A stretch of 64,000 bases of DNA from Vicinamibacterales bacterium (GCA_041394705.1 JAWKHS010000004.1:186001-250000), one strand, 5' to 3'. Positions 45,516-56,932 are shown, counted from the stretch's first letter. The notes: generated from the letters alone by a model not told the origin. A program made the numbers and translations.

Positions 45516-46451
45516 ATGCACATTCTGATTCCCGACGATCTCGACACGTCCGCGCTCGCCGTCTTCACCGCCGAAGGCTGGACCACCGATACACGCACCG
45601 GCCGCCCGGCCGACCAGCTCTCCCAGGACGTCGCTGCGGCCGACGCGCTCGTCGTGCGGTCGGCCACGCGCGTCACCGCCGCGCTCATCGATGCCGCCCC
45701 AGCGCTTCGGGTGATCGCCCGGGCGGGCGTCGGCGTCGACACGATCGACCTCGCGGCTGCCGCACGCCGGGGCGTGGTCGTGATGAACGCGCCGGACGCG
45801 ACGACGAACAGCGTCGCCGAGCTCACGCTCGCGAGCCTGCTCGGCCTCGCACGTCACGTTCCGGCGGCCGACCAGTCGATGAAGGCCGGTCGATGGGAGA
45901 AGAAGAAGTTCGCGGGCACCGAGCTGGCCGGCAAGACGCTGGGACTCGTCGGCTGCGGACGCATCGGCCGCAGGGTCGCCCACCTGGCCCACGCCTTCGG
46001 CATGACCGTGATTGGGGTGGACCCCGCGGCGGTGCCGGCGGACGCCGGCATCCGGCAGGTGACGCTCGACGACCTGTGCGCGGCGGCGGACTACATCTCC
46101 CTTCACCTGCCCGTCACACCGGACACGCGCCACATGTTCGACGGCGCCAGGCTCTCCCAGTGCAAGGCGGGCGTGCGCCTCGTCAACACGGCCCGCGGCG
46201 AGCTCATCGACGAGACGGCGCTCCTGGCGGCCCTCGAGTCCGGGCACGTGGCCGGAGCCGCGCTCGACGTCTTCGATCCCGAGCCGCCGACCGGCCACGC
46301 CCTGACGGGCCATGCGTCCGTCATCGCCACGCCGCACGTCGCGGCGTCGACCGCCGAGGCGCAGGCTCGTGTCGGGATGGACACCGCGACCGCGGTCCGC
46401 GATTTCCTGAAGACGGGCGTCGCCCGCAACGTCGTGTCCCCCGCCCGCTGA
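45516..46451 (+). CDS. D-2-hydroxyacid dehydrogenase, short 3-phosphoglycerate dehydrogenase-like
   Basis: The 311-residue protein has the split catalytic and NAD-binding domains of the SerA superfamily. GLVGCGRIGRRVA binds NAD, the catalytic Arg is in NTARGELIDE upstream context (IARAGVGVDTID and VNTARG), the Glu in DVFDPEPP, and the His in ATPHVAAST. It lacks the ACT domain of regulated SerA enzymes. 3-phosphoglycerate dehydrogenase is the best guess because of IARAGVGVDTID and PDATTNSVAELT; glyoxylate or hydroxypyruvate reductase is possible. It is divergent from mdh. Confidence 0.82.
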   Translation: MHILIPDDLDTSALAVFTAEGWTTDTRTGRPADQLSQDVAAADALVVRSATRVTAALIDAAPALRVIARAGVGVDTIDLAAAARRGVVVMNAPDATTNSVAELTLASLLGLARHVPAADQSMKAGRWEKKKFAGTELAGKTLGLVGCGRIGRRVAHLAHAFGMTVIGVDPAAVPADAGIRQVTLDDLCAAADYISLHLPVTPDTRHMFDGARLSQCKAGVRLVNTARGELIDETALLAALESGHVAGAALDVFDPEPPTGHALTGHASVIATPHVAASTAEAQARVGMDTATAVRDFLKTGVARNVVSPAR

Positions 46452-46529
46452 GGCCCCTCCCGGCTCGGCGGGGCCCGACCATCGCGGTGGGTGGCGCACC
46501 GGTCCAGCCGGGCTGCCCGGACAGGCCGC

Positions 46530-47051
46530 CTAGGGCAGTCGCAGGACGTAGGTTTCGCCGTCGGGGGTGCGCAGCGTGATCTGGCCGGCGGCGATCCCGG
46601 TCACTTCGGCGCCGTCCGGCAGCCGATCGCCGAGCGTCACCAGATGCACCCCGCTCGCTCCCGCCAGGACGGCCGTCAGCCGGGCCGCGGCGTCTGTCGC
46701 CATGCCGACCAGCGACCATCGCGGCGCCGGCGAGACCGCCGGCGCCGGCACCGTCGCGTCCACCGGAGCGGCGCTGTCGGCGCTCACGGTCGCCGCGCTC
46801 GCGGCGACGCTCCCGCGGGCACCGCCGAACGCGAAGGGATTTCGACTGCCCGACGGCCGCGGCGTCGGGCGTCCCGCCATGTCGAGGGCCAGCGCCGGGA
46901 TCGTCGCGACCGTCGCCGCCGCCGGCGTGCGCCGGCCCGGCAGTTCCTGCGATGCGACCGGCGGCGGCGTGGCCACCGACGCCGACAGCCATCCCGCGAC
47001 GACGGCGGCCGCCACGAGCGCACCGAGCGTGCGATACGAGAGGGTGAGCAT
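46530..47051 (-). CDS. Single-span exported protein, possibly PilP/GspC-like
   Basis: The 173-residue product has one N-terminal membrane helix (about 8-26), a Pro/Ala-rich low-complexity linker (about 30-105) and a compact C-terminal domain with LVTLGDRLPDGAEVTGIAAG and ITLRTPDGETYVLRLP. This layout resembles the inner-membrane proteins PilP or GspC that contact a secretin; a secretin end lies at 63498, far away. The match is by shape only. The ATG at 47051 is preferred because TATGGAGCGG gives a Shine-Dalgarno sequence; a TACTAT box lies 11 bases upstream of it. Confidence 0.5.
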   Translation of the reverse strand: MLTLSYRTLGALVAAAVVAGWLSASVATPPPVASQELPGRRTPAAATVATIPALALDMAGRPTPRPSGSRNPFAFGGARGSVAASAATVSADSAAPVDATVPAPAVSPAPRWSLVGMATDAAARLTAVLAGASGVHLVTLGDRLPDGAEVTGIAAGQITLRTPDGETYVLRLP

Positions 47052-47123
47052 CGAGCCGCTCCATAGTAGCGAACCCTCGCGGCGGCGTGCAGCCTGCGTG
47101 CCGAAATGTGCAGCGCGGTGTGG

Positions 47124-47129
47124 TAGTAT
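47124..47129 (+). promoter_or_regulatory. Possible -10 box of the Kdo operon
   Basis: TAGTAT with TGG before it (extended -10 form) ends 5 bases before the GTG at 47135. A transcript starting at about 47135-47137 would be leaderless if that GTG is used, or have a short leader if a later codon is the start. Confidence 0.35.
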
Positions 47130-47134
47130 TCGCC

Positions 47135-47892
47135 GTGCCCGCCGTTCCAGGCAGACTGCCGGCCGGACTGACGGAATCCTCGGTCGTCGTGATCGTCCCG
47201 GCGAGGTATCACTCCTCCCGGCTCCCCGGAAAACCCCTGGCGCCCATCGACGGCCGCCCCATGGTCGAGCACGTCTATCGCCGTGCCGCACAAGCGTCGG
47301 TGGACGCCGTCATCGTCGCGACCGACGACGACCGGATTGTCGAGGCCGTCGAGGCCTTCGGGGGGATCGCGTGCTTGACCCGGCCCGATCATCCGACCGG
47401 CACGGACCGCCTGGCCGAGCTCGCCGCCGAATTGCCCTGCGACGTGGTCGTCAACGTGCAAGGTGACGAGCCATTCATCGACCCTGCCGCCATCGACGCC
47501 CTGGTCGCGCCCCTGGTCCACACCCACACGGAGCAGATGAGCACGCTCAGCCGGCCGCTGGCCGACGGCGAGGACGCGGCCTCTCCGCATCTGGTCAAGG
47601 TCGTCGTCGACCGACGCGGACACGCGCTCTACTTCTCCAGGGCGCCGATCCCGTACCCTCGCACGGCCGCAGCGCCCCCGGCCGTCCACGTCGGCGTGTA
47701 CGCCTATCGGCGCGCCACGCTCCTCGCGCTGGCCGGGCTCCCCCCGACCCCACTGGAACTCACCGAGTCGCTCGAGCAACTGCGCGCGCTCGAGCATGGC
47801 ATCCCGATTCGCGTCGTCGCGACGGCGTACCGGTCGCTATCGGTGGACACGCCCGCCGATCTCGAGCACGCGCGCCGCACGGTGTCCCGCCC

Positions 47893-47896
<4 letters not shown>
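47135..47896 (+). CDS. kdsB: 3-deoxy-manno-octulosonate cytidylyltransferase
   Basis: KdsB activates Kdo as CMP-Kdo for LPS inner-core synthesis. VIVPARYHSSRLPGKPLAPI is the nucleotidyltransferase signature, with VNVQGDEPFI, YFSRAPIPY and HVGVYAYRR further on. The start is uncertain: GTG at 47135 gives 253 residues but leaves an N-terminal 17-residue stretch not seen in the family; GTG at 47189 directly before IVPARY and CTG at 47168 are alternatives. None has a clear Shine-Dalgarno sequence. Its stop overlaps the pyrG ATG. Confidence 0.93.
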
Positions 47897-49545
<1,649 letters not shown>

Positions 49546-49558
49546 CCCGCGGCCGAGC

Positions 49559-50392
49559 ATGTCCCCCGTCCGACAGGTGCCGGCCGGCTCCGTCACGTTC
49601 GGCCCCGGCCGGCCGCTGGCCTTCGTCCTCGGTCCGTGCGTGATCGAGAGTGACGCGCACGTGCTCGACATCGCCGTCGAGCTCGACGGGATTGCGAGAC
49701 GCGTCGGCGTGCCGCTGGTCTTCAAGGCGTCGTTCGACAAGGCGAACCGCACCTCTCACCAGTCGTACCGCGGGCCGGGCCTCGACGCCGGCCTGCGCGC
49801 GCTCGCGGCCGTCAAGGCGCGCACGGGCCTGCCGATCCTCACCGACATTCACGAGCCCGCGCAGGCCGCGCCGGCCGCCGAGGTCGCGGACGTCCTCCAG
49901 ATCCCGGCGTTCCTGTCCCGGCAGACGGACCTGCTCGTCGCCGCCGCGCGCACGGGCCGCACCGTCAACGTCAAGAAGGCGCAGTTCTCGGCGCCCCGCG
50001 ACATGCGTCACGTGGTGGCGAAGCTCTCCGACGCGGGAGCCGCCGGCGTCCTCCTGACCGAGCGTGGGAGCTCGTTCGGCTACAACAACCTGGTCGTCGA
50101 CATGCGGGGGCTGCCGATGATGCGCGAGCTCGGGGTCCCCGTGATCTTCGACGTCACGCACAGCCTGCAGCTGCCGGGAGCCGGCGAGGGCGTCACGCTG
50201 GGCCTCGCGGAGTTCATCGCGCCACTGGCCCGGGCGGGCGTGGCTGCGGGCGTGGACGGCGTCTTCATGGAGGTTCACGAAGCACCGTCGCGCGCGAAGA
50301 GCGACGCTGCGAACGCGCTCGCGCTCGCGGACGTGGAGCCGCTGCTGCGCCGGTTGACGGCCATTCACGCCGTGGTCACGGGCGATGTCTGA
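49559..50392 (+). CDS. kdsA: 3-deoxy-8-phosphooctulonate synthase
   Basis: KdsA condenses PEP with arabinose 5-phosphate to Kdo 8-phosphate. FVLGPCVIES (about 22-31), FKASFDKANRTSHQSYRGPG and FDVTHSLQLPG are hallmark stretches. The 277 residues match the family. Cys in GPCVIES and the later metal-site pattern suggest the metal-dependent class, but this was not resolved. It lies 13 bases after pyrG and overlaps kdsD by 8 bases. Confidence 0.96.
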   Translation: MSPVRQVPAGSVTFGPGRPLAFVLGPCVIESDAHVLDIAVELDGIARRVGVPLVFKASFDKANRTSHQSYRGPGLDAGLRALAAVKARTGLPILTDIHEPAQAAPAAEVADVLQIPAFLSRQTDLLVAAARTGRTVNVKKAQFSAPRDMRHVVAKLSDAGAAGVLLTERGSSFGYNNLVVDMRGLPMMRELGVPVIFDVTHSLQLPGAGEGVTLGLAEFIAPLARAGVAAGVDGVFMEVHEAPSRAKSDAANALALADVEPLLRRLTAIHAVVTGDV

Positions 50393-51344
50393 CCTGTCGC
50401 TCGCCAGGAAGGTGCTCGTCACGGAGGCCGAGGCCGTCCGCGCCCTGGCCGGCCGCCTCGACGAGCGCTTCGTGACCGCTGTCGGGCTGGTCAGGCACTG
50501 TCGCGGGCGCGTGATCCTGACCGGTATCGGCAAGTCGGGCATCGTGTGCCGGAAGATCGCGGCGACGCTGTCGAGCACGGGCTCCCCCGCCTACTTCGTG
50601 CATCCGGCAGAGGCCGTGCACGGCGACCTCGGGATGATCCGGAAGGACGACGTCGTCATCGCCTTGTCCTACAGCGGCGAGACCGAGGAGCTGACGCGCC
50701 TGCTGGAGACGCTGAAGCGCATGGGCGCCGCGCTCATCGCGATGACGGGCAACCCGGCCTCCACCCTGGCCCGGGCGGCCACCGTCGTCCTCGACTGCAG
50801 CGTATCGGAGGAGGCCTGCCCGATGAACCTCGTGCCCACGGCGAGTACCACCGCCGCGCTGGCGCTGGGCGACGCGCTGGCGATGACGGTGCTCGTCGAG
50901 AAGGGCTTCAGCCCGGACGACTTCGCCGATCTCCACCCGGGCGGAGGGCTGTTCCGCCGCGCCCGCCGGGTCGACGCCATCATGCACAGGAACGGCGACA
51001 TGCCGGTCGTCGCGCCGTCCGCGCCGATGCGCGACGTGCTCGCCGAGATCACGCGCGGGAGGATGGGCATCACGTGTGTCGTGGACGGCGGCGGCCTGCT
51101 GGCGGGCGTCGTGACCGACGGCGACGTCCGGCGGGCCGTGGCGTCGGCACCGGATGTCCTCGCGCTCACCGCGGCCGACGTCATGAGCCGGACGCCGGTC
51201 ACGGTCGCTCCGCACACCCTCGCCGCCGAGGCGCTCCACCTGCTCGAGTCCCGAAAGATCACGGCCGTCGTCGTCGTCGATGCGTCGGCGCGTCCGGCCG
51301 GCGTCGTCCACCTGCACGACCTCTGGCGCACGGGCCTGGTCTGA
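50385..51344 (+). CDS. kdsD: Arabinose-5-phosphate isomerase (SIS plus two CBS domains)
   Basis: KdsD makes arabinose 5-phosphate from ribulose 5-phosphate, the substrate of KdsA. The SIS domain has LTGIGKSGIVCRKIAATLSSTG, HGDLGMIRKDDVVIALSYSG and DFADLHPGGGLF, and two CBS domains follow (about 205-319), ending with GVVHLHDLWRTGL. The 319 residues match E. coli KdsD. The usual next gene, kdsC, is not here. Confidence 0.94.
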   Translation: MSDLSLARKVLVTEAEAVRALAGRLDERFVTAVGLVRHCRGRVILTGIGKSGIVCRKIAATLSSTGSPAYFVHPAEAVHGDLGMIRKDDVVIALSYSGETEELTRLLETLKRMGAALIAMTGNPASTLARAATVVLDCSVSEEACPMNLVPTASTTAALALGDALAMTVLVEKGFSPDDFADLHPGGGLFRRARRVDAIMHRNGDMPVVAPSAPMRDVLAEITRGRMGITCVVDGGGLLAGVVTDGDVRRAVASAPDVLALTAADVMSRTPVTVAPHTLAAEALHLLESRKITAVVVVDASARPAGVVHLHDLWRTGLV

Positions 51345-51354
51345 GGAGCGTCCG

Positions 51355-52575
51355 GTGCTTGACGGGTACGTGCCGTTCATCTCGGCCCTGATCGCGCTCC
51401 TCGTGGGCGTGGCCATCGGCAAGGCCTGGGAGCGCTACAAGCTGCGCGACGGCCGGTGGATCGATCGGCGGAAGGCGCGCGATTCGCACCACTACGTGCT
51501 GGGCCTCAACTACCTGGTCGCGAACCAGATCGACCTGGCCATCGAGGAACTGAGCCAGGCGGCGCGCGTGGACGCCGACGCGCTCGAGATTCACCTGATC
51601 CTCGGCAACGTCTACCGCGAGCGCGGGCAGGTCTCCCGCGCCATCCAGGTCCACCAGTCGCTGCTCCAGCGCCAGAAGCTGACGCGCCTGGAACATGCCT
51701 ACGTGATGCTCTGTCTGGGCCTCGACTACAAACGCGGCGGCTTCGTCGACCGCGCGGTCGAGGCCTTCAAGGAGGCGCGCCGCCTCGACCCGGCCAACGC
51801 CTACGCGCTGCTGCACCTGGAGAAGGTCTACGAAGAGCAGCGGCAGTGGGAGGAGGCGGCGAAGGTCCGGCAGGAGCTCATCGCGATGGCCGGGCCGGAG
51901 TCGCCCGCGCGCGGACAGACGATTCTGGCCTTCCTCGAGAACGAGCGCGGGCTCGCGGCGCTGAAGGCCGGCGACCTGGGCGGTGCGCGCTCGCGGTTCG
52001 CGCATGCCCTGGACCTGGACGCGGCGGTCACGCCGGCCCTCGTGAACCTCGGCGACACGCTGGCGCGCCAGGGAGACACCGCCGACGCCGTCCGGCGGTG
52101 GGAGGGCCTCGTGGAGCAGGCGCCGGAACGGTCGCACCTGGTGCTGGACCGCTTGCGTGACGCGTACACGGCCGCCGGACACCCCGAGCGGTTCCTGGAC
52201 CTGTGCCGGCGGGTGGCGGCGTCCCAGCCTCACAACTGGCGCGCCCGTCTGGCCCTCGGCGGCGCCCTCGCCCGCCAGGGACAGCCCGACGCCGCGCTCG
52301 ATCAGTATCTGGAAGCCCTCAGCCACAATCCGCACGGGCTCACCGTCCACGAGGCGATCTGGGACCTGCTGCTCGGAGCGGGCCTCGATCGGGCGTCGGT
52401 CGAACGCTACGTGACGCACGCCAAGGCCGCGGTCTTCTACCTCGACCCGCACGTCTGTCTGCGGTGCCACTATCGCAGCACGGAGCTGCTGTGGCAGTGC
52501 CCGCACTGCCACGAGTGGAACACCTTCGTCGAGGAGCGCATCGCTCCGGTCACGAAGGACGCGGCCGAGATCTGA
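51355..52575 (+). CDS. lapB: LapB/YciM-like TPR protein with rubredoxin-type zinc site
   Basis: In E. coli LapB anchors at the inner membrane and controls LpxC turnover and LPS assembly. This 406-residue protein has an N-terminal helix (YVPFISALIALLVGVAIGK), then tetratricopeptide repeats across about 40-345 and a C-terminal rubredoxin-like knuckle, CLRC and CPHCHEW, as in LapB. GAGGAG precedes the GTG at 51355, so the gene starts 11 bases after kdsD. Placement in the Kdo operon fits an LPS role. It overlaps coaE tail to tail by 26 bases. Confidence 0.9.
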   Translation: MLDGYVPFISALIALLVGVAIGKAWERYKLRDGRWIDRRKARDSHHYVLGLNYLVANQIDLAIEELSQAARVDADALEIHLILGNVYRERGQVSRAIQVHQSLLQRQKLTRLEHAYVMLCLGLDYKRGGFVDRAVEAFKEARRLDPANAYALLHLEKVYEEQRQWEEAAKVRQELIAMAGPESPARGQTILAFLENERGLAALKAGDLGGARSRFAHALDLDAAVTPALVNLGDTLARQGDTADAVRRWEGLVEQAPERSHLVLDRLRDAYTAAGHPERFLDLCRRVAASQPHNWRARLALGGALARQGQPDAALDQYLEALSHNPHGLTVHEAIWDLLLGAGLDRASVERYVTHAKAAVFYLDPHVCLRCHYRSTELLWQCPHCHEWNTFVEERIAPVTKDAAEI

Positions 52576-53149
52576 GCCAGACCGCCAGGGCCGCGGTCTC
52601 CGCCGCGGTGTCGGCCAGCGTGCCTTCCGTCATGACGACGGCGTCGGCCAGGCGCGCCTTGTCCGCGATCGGCCACTGCGCGGCGATCCGCTGACGCGCG
52701 GCCTCGAGCGACAGGCCGTCACGCGCCTGCAGGCGTGCCAGCTGCGTCTCGGGGCGGCACGCGACGACGACGACCAGGTCGAAGCCGGCGCCCCATCCGG
52801 TCTCGAAGGCGAGCGGGATCTCGGCGATGCCGCACGCGTCTGGCGGCAGCCCTTCGTAGAAGCGTTCGATCCGGTCCCGGATGCGCGGGTGCAGGATGCG
52901 CTCGAGGTCGAGACGGGCCGACGGATCCGCGAAGACGACCCGCCCGAGCGCGGCCCGGTCGAGCGCGCCATCCGGTCCGAGCACCGCAGGGCCGAACCGG
53001 GCGGCGACGGCGGCGAGTCCGGGCGTGCCTGGCTCGACGACGGCGCGGGCGGCGTCGTCCGCGTTCACCGTGGGGAAGCCCGCCGCCTGGAGGCCGCGCA
53101 CCACGGCGCTCTTGCCCGTGGCGATGCCGCCCGTGAGCGCGACGCGCAT
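52550..53149 (-). CDS. coaE: Dephospho-CoA kinase
   Basis: CoaE performs the last step of coenzyme A synthesis. The P-loop GGIATGKS is at 8-15, NADDAARAVVEPG holds the catalytic Asp, and LERILHPRIRDRI and EIPLAFETGW are family stretches. The 199 residues are normal. It lies 5 bases after folD and is convergent with lapB. Confidence 0.94.
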   Translation of the reverse strand: MRVALTGGIATGKSAVVRGLQAAGFPTVNADDAARAVVEPGTPGLAAVAARFGPAVLGPDGALDRAALGRVVFADPSARLDLERILHPRIRDRIERFYEGLPPDACGIAEIPLAFETGWGAGFDLVVVVACRPETQLARLQARDGLSLEAARQRIAAQWPIADKARLADAVVMTEGTLADTAAETAALAVWLRSRPRPS

Positions 53150-53154
53150 GCGTC

Positions 53155-54096
53155 TCAGGCGGGCCCGGCCAGCCCCGCCCGCCGCTCGGCGGCCGTGACC
53201 GTGTTCGCCAGCAGCATCGCGATCGTGAGGGGGCCCACGCCGCCGGGCACCGGGGTGACGGCGCCGGCCACGTCCCAGACGCCCGGATGGACGTCGCCGA
53301 TGACCAGGCTCCCCTTGCGCGCGAACTGCGCGCGCCGCGGGTGTTCATCGGGATACCAGCGCTCGACCAGCGCCGCGTCGGTCACGCGGTTGATGCCGAC
53401 GTCGATGACGGTGGCGCCCGGCTTCACGAACGCGGGCGTCACGTAGGCCGGCCGGCCCACGGCGGCCACCACGATATCGGCCTCCGCCGCCAGCGCGGCC
53501 ACGTCGGGCGTGCGCGAGTGGCAGATCGTGACCGTGGCGTCCTGGTGCAGCAGCAGCAGGGCCATCGGCTTCCCCACGATGTCGCTGCGTCCGATGACGA
53601 CCGCCCGGCGGCCGGCGATGGCGATGTCGCAGCGCGCGAGCAGCTGCATGACACCGGACGGGGTGCAGGCCACGAGCGCCGCCCGCTTCTGCGAGAGCAG
53701 GCCGACGTTGGTCGGGTGGAACCCGTCCACGTCCTTCCGCGGGTCGACGGCATCGAAGACCTGCTGCTCGGCGTCCCGTCCCATCCCGGCCGGCAGCGGG
53801 GACTGCACGAGGATGCCGTCCACGTCGTCGTCCTCGTTCAGGCGGCGGACGATGGCGAGCGCCTCCTCCACCGTCGCCTGTGCCGGGAGGCGGAAGAGCT
53901 CGGCGCGACAGCCCGCCTCGGCGGCGGTCCTGAGCTTGTTGCTGACGTAGATCTCGGAGGCGGGGTCGTCCCCGGCCAGCACCAGACCGAGGGCCGGCGG
54001 GCGCCCGCGGGCCGCCGTGAAGCGGTGGATCCGGGGTCCCAGTTCGTCTCTGATGGCCTTGGCCGTCGCCACGCCGTCCAGGCTTCGGGCACTCAC
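53155..54096 (-). CDS. folD: Bifunctional methylenetetrahydrofolate dehydrogenase/cyclohydrolase
   Basis: FolD interconverts methylene- and formyl-tetrahydrofolate with NADP+. YVSNKLRTAAEAGC contains the catalytic lysine, VQSPLPAGM and DVDGFHPTNVG are the folate-binding stretches, and GRSDIVGKPMALLLL binds the cofactor. The C-terminal VTPVPGGVGPLTIAMLLANT is also canonical. The 313 residues are normal. The ATG overlaps the channel gene's stop (ATGA). Confidence 0.96.
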   Translation of the reverse strand: MSARSLDGVATAKAIRDELGPRIHRFTAARGRPPALGLVLAGDDPASEIYVSNKLRTAAEAGCRAELFRLPAQATVEEALAIVRRLNEDDDVDGILVQSPLPAGMGRDAEQQVFDAVDPRKDVDGFHPTNVGLLSQKRAALVACTPSGVMQLLARCDIAIAGRRAVVIGRSDIVGKPMALLLLHQDATVTICHSRTPDVAALAAEADIVVAAVGRPAYVTPAFVKPGATVIDVGINRVTDAALVERWYPDEHPRRAQFARKGSLVIGDVHPGVWDVAGAVTPVPGGVGPLTIAMLLANTVTAAERRAGLAGPA

Positions 54097-55157
54097 GTCA
54101 GTCCTCCAATCGCGGCCGGCCTGGCCACGGCATCGAGCTCGCGGAGCTTCTCCGCGCTGCCCAGCAGCACCAGCTGGTCACCTGCCTGCAGCAGGGCCTC
54201 CGGCGGCGGGTTGAACTCCATGTGGCCGGCCCGCCGTCGGATCGCCACCACGATGACGCCGAACCGCTGGCGGAGCTCGGCTTCGCGAATCGTCCGGCCG
54301 ATCAGGGGGCCGCGGTCGGCCAGCTCGATCTGCTCGGCCGCCAGGTCCATGTGCTCGGAACTGGTCGCCAGCCGCATGAAGTCCACCACGGCGGGACGAA
54401 GCGCCGTGTGAGCCATCTGGATGGCGCCGAGCGTGTACGGGGAGATCACCCGGTCCGCGCCCGCGCGCTTGAGCTTCACCTCCGCGTCCTCGGACTCGAC
54501 CCTGGCGATGATGAACAGGTCGGGACGCAGCACCCGCGCCGTGAGCACCGTATAGACGTTCTCGGCGTCGGTCGACACGGCGGCGATGAGTCCCCGGGCG
54601 CGGAAGAGGCCCACGCGGCGCAGGACCTCCTCGCGGCTGGCGTCGGCCTCCACCGCCAGTCCCCCGCCGGCGATGATCGCGTGCACCTTCTCCGGATCGC
54701 GGTCGATGACCACGTAGGGCACCTTCTGCCGCTTGAACTCGTCCGCGATCGTGCCGCCGATTCGGCCGTAACCGCAGATGATGAAGTGGTTCGTCAGCTC
54801 ATCGAGCATGCGCTCGAACCGCCGTTCCTCGAAGCCCCTGTGGAAGGCCCCGTCCACCACGAGACCCATCACCACCGAGGCGGTGTAGAACAGGGTGGAG
54901 ACGCCGGCCAGCAGGACCACCGTCGTCCACATCTCGCCGGCCCGGCTCAGCTCCCGGACGTATCCGTAGCCGACCGTCGTCACCGAGATGATGGTCATGA
55001 AGAAGGCGTCCCAGACGCCCCAGCCTTCGATGACCATGTACCCGAGCGTCCCGACGACCGTGACCGCGCCCACCAGCACGAGCCCCAGGCCCGGGCCGCG
55101 CGCCCACGACAGCGGCGCCGGCGACGCGGCGGCCCCTGGCGATCGGTCTCGAGTCAC
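54093..55157 (-). CDS. Potassium channel protein with TrkA-N and TrkA-C (RCK) domains
   Basis: The 354-residue protein has a membrane helix at about 25-45, a pore loop with the K+ selectivity filter VTTVGYGYV (about 59-67) and a second helix at about 78-100. The cytosolic RCK part begins with NHFIICGYGRIGG, a Rossmann motif, and ends with a TrkA-C domain (IGRTIREAELRQRFGVIVVAIRR in pieces). This two-helix/RCK plan matches MthK- and Kch-like ligand-gated channels. The start is a GTG. It is coupled to folD. Confidence 0.9.
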   Translation of the reverse strand: MTRDRSPGAAASPAPLSWARGPGLGLVLVGAVTVVGTLGYMVIEGWGVWDAFFMTIISVTTVGYGYVRELSRAGEMWTTVVLLAGVSTLFYTASVVMGLVVDGAFHRGFEERRFERMLDELTNHFIICGYGRIGGTIADEFKRQKVPYVVIDRDPEKVHAIIAGGGLAVEADASREEVLRRVGLFRARGLIAAVSTDAENVYTVLTARVLRPDLFIIARVESEDAEVKLKRAGADRVISPYTLGAIQMAHTALRPAVVDFMRLATSSEHMDLAAEQIELADRGPLIGRTIREAELRQRFGVIVVAIRRRAGHMEFNPPPEALLQAGDQLVLLGSAEKLRELDAVARPAAIGGLT

Positions 55158-55178
55158 GCACGTCGTCCGGTCCGGCGG

Positions 55179-56867
55179 TCAGGCCGATGCCGCGTCCGCG
55201 CCGCTGGCCTTCCTCAGGCCGAAGCCCACCACGAACACGGCCACGGCAATCGCCAGCCACCGCAGGGCGAAGGCGTCGGCTGCCTCGGGCGTGACGCCGA
55301 TCTCGTGCCACTTGGCGATGTCGGGGCTCGTGATGCCGAACTCGGTCATGTAGGCCAGCACCGTCACGCAGCCGAAGTTGAAGATGCCCAGCAGCCCGGA
55401 CATGTAGACGAAGTTGCCGACGCCCTGCAGCCCCGTCCGCCGCGCCGCCTCGGCCCGGTCGGCCAGCGGGCTGTGCGTCCGCCCGTAGAACCAGTAGATG
55501 ACCATGCCGATGTCCAGCCAGATGAGGAACCGGGCCCAGGTCAGGACGGGCAGGTTCAGCATCAGATAGGCGCACGACAGGATGCCGAGCACCGGGAACG
55601 CCGCGCCGCCGGGCGCGCGGAACGGCCGGTGGACGTCCGGCCGCTTGATGCGCAGCACCAGCACCGCGCCGCAGACGATGGCGAAGGCGAAGAGCGTGCC
55701 GATCGACGTCATCTCGCCCACCGTCTGGATCTGCGTCAGCCCAGCGACGATGGCCACGATGACGCACGTGATGATGGTGGTGATGTAGGGCGTGCCGAAG
55801 CGCGGGTGCACCTTGCTCACCCCCTGCGGCAGCAGGCCGTCGCGGCTCATCGCGAAGAAGATCCGCGGCTGGCTCATGAGCATGACGAGGAGCACGGAGG
55901 TGATGCCCGCGACGGCGCCGGCCGACACCAGATAGGCCGCCCAGTCCTGCCCGATCAGGCTCAGCGCGAAGGCGACAGGGGCGTTCAGGAAAGCCTGGTC
56001 CGACTTGTAGTCGACGACGGGGACGATGCCGGACAGGATGCCGGCCACCAGCAGGTACAGCACCGTGCAGATCACGAGCGACGAGATGATGCCGATCGGC
56101 AGGTCGCGTTGCGGGTTGCGGGCCTCTTCCGCGGTCGTGGAGACCGCGTCGAAGCCGATGTAGGCGAAGAAGACGACGCCGGCGGCCCCCATCACACCCG
56201 CCCAGCCGTACGGCGCGAACGGGCTCCAGTTCTCGGGCTTCACGTACACCGCGCCCGCCCCGATGAAGAACAGCACCGCGGCGAGCTTGACGCCGACCAT
56301 GACGGCATTGAAGCGCGCGCTCTCGCGAATGCCGACGACGAGCAGATACATGATGCAGAGCACGATGATCACGGCCGGCAGGTTGATCACGGTCCCGGGC
56401 GACGCGGCGCTGGGCGCCGCGCTCATCCAGACCGGCAGGGTGATGCCCGCGCCGGACAGGAGCTTCTGCATGTAGCCGCTCCAGCCGATGGCGACCGTCA
56501 TCGAGCCGACGGCGTACTCGAGGATGAGATCCCAGCCGATGATCCAGGCGAAGAGCTCACCCATCGTCGCGTAGGCATAGGTATAGGCGCTGCCCGCGAT
56601 GGGGATCATCGACGCGAACTCCGCGTAGCAGAGGGCGGCGAACCCGCACGCGAGGCCGGCGGCGAGGTAGGACGCCATGATGGCCGGGCCCGCCTGGTTC
56701 GCGGCCGCCGTCCCGGTCAGCACGAAGATGCCCGTGCCGATGATCGCGCCGATGCCGAGCAGGGTGAGGTCCCAGGCGGTCAGGCTGCGCCGAAGTGCCT
56801 TCGAGCCGTGCTCGACGTCGCCGACGAGCTGCTCGATGGACTTCGTCTTGAGGAGATTCGAATCCAT
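55179..56867 (-). CDS. APC-superfamily cationic/basic amino-acid permease
   Basis: The 562-residue membrane protein has 12-14 hydrophobic helices. The N-terminal LLGIGAIIGTGIFVLTG is the substrate-binding signature of APC transporters, ALCYAEFASMIPIAGSAYTY and IGFDAVSTTAEEARNPQRDLP are CAT/YfnA-like. It may import basic or neutral amino acids; the substrate is not resolved. GGAGG lies 4 bases before the ATG, and a TATAAT lies about 65 bases upstream at the thiE stop codon. Confidence 0.88.
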   Translation of the reverse strand: MDSNLLKTKSIEQLVGDVEHGSKALRRSLTAWDLTLLGIGAIIGTGIFVLTGTAAANQAGPAIMASYLAAGLACGFAALCYAEFASMIPIAGSAYTYAYATMGELFAWIIGWDLILEYAVGSMTVAIGWSGYMQKLLSGAGITLPVWMSAAPSAASPGTVINLPAVIIVLCIMYLLVVGIRESARFNAVMVGVKLAAVLFFIGAGAVYVKPENWSPFAPYGWAGVMGAAGVVFFAYIGFDAVSTTAEEARNPQRDLPIGIISSLVICTVLYLLVAGILSGIVPVVDYKSDQAFLNAPVAFALSLIGQDWAAYLVSAGAVAGITSVLLVMLMSQPRIFFAMSRDGLLPQGVSKVHPRFGTPYITTIITCVIVAIVAGLTQIQTVGEMTSIGTLFAFAIVCGAVLVLRIKRPDVHRPFRAPGGAAFPVLGILSCAYLMLNLPVLTWARFLIWLDIGMVIYWFYGRTHSPLADRAEAARRTGLQGVGNFVYMSGLLGIFNFGCVTVLAYMTEFGITSPDIAKWHEIGVTPEAADAFALRWLAIAVAVFVVGFGLRKASGADAASA

Positions 56868-56932
56868 TCAGCCTCCATTGGGAGCCCGTCGACCCTCGAC
56901 GCTGGCGCGAGAACGGCCCCAAAAGTCTGGGA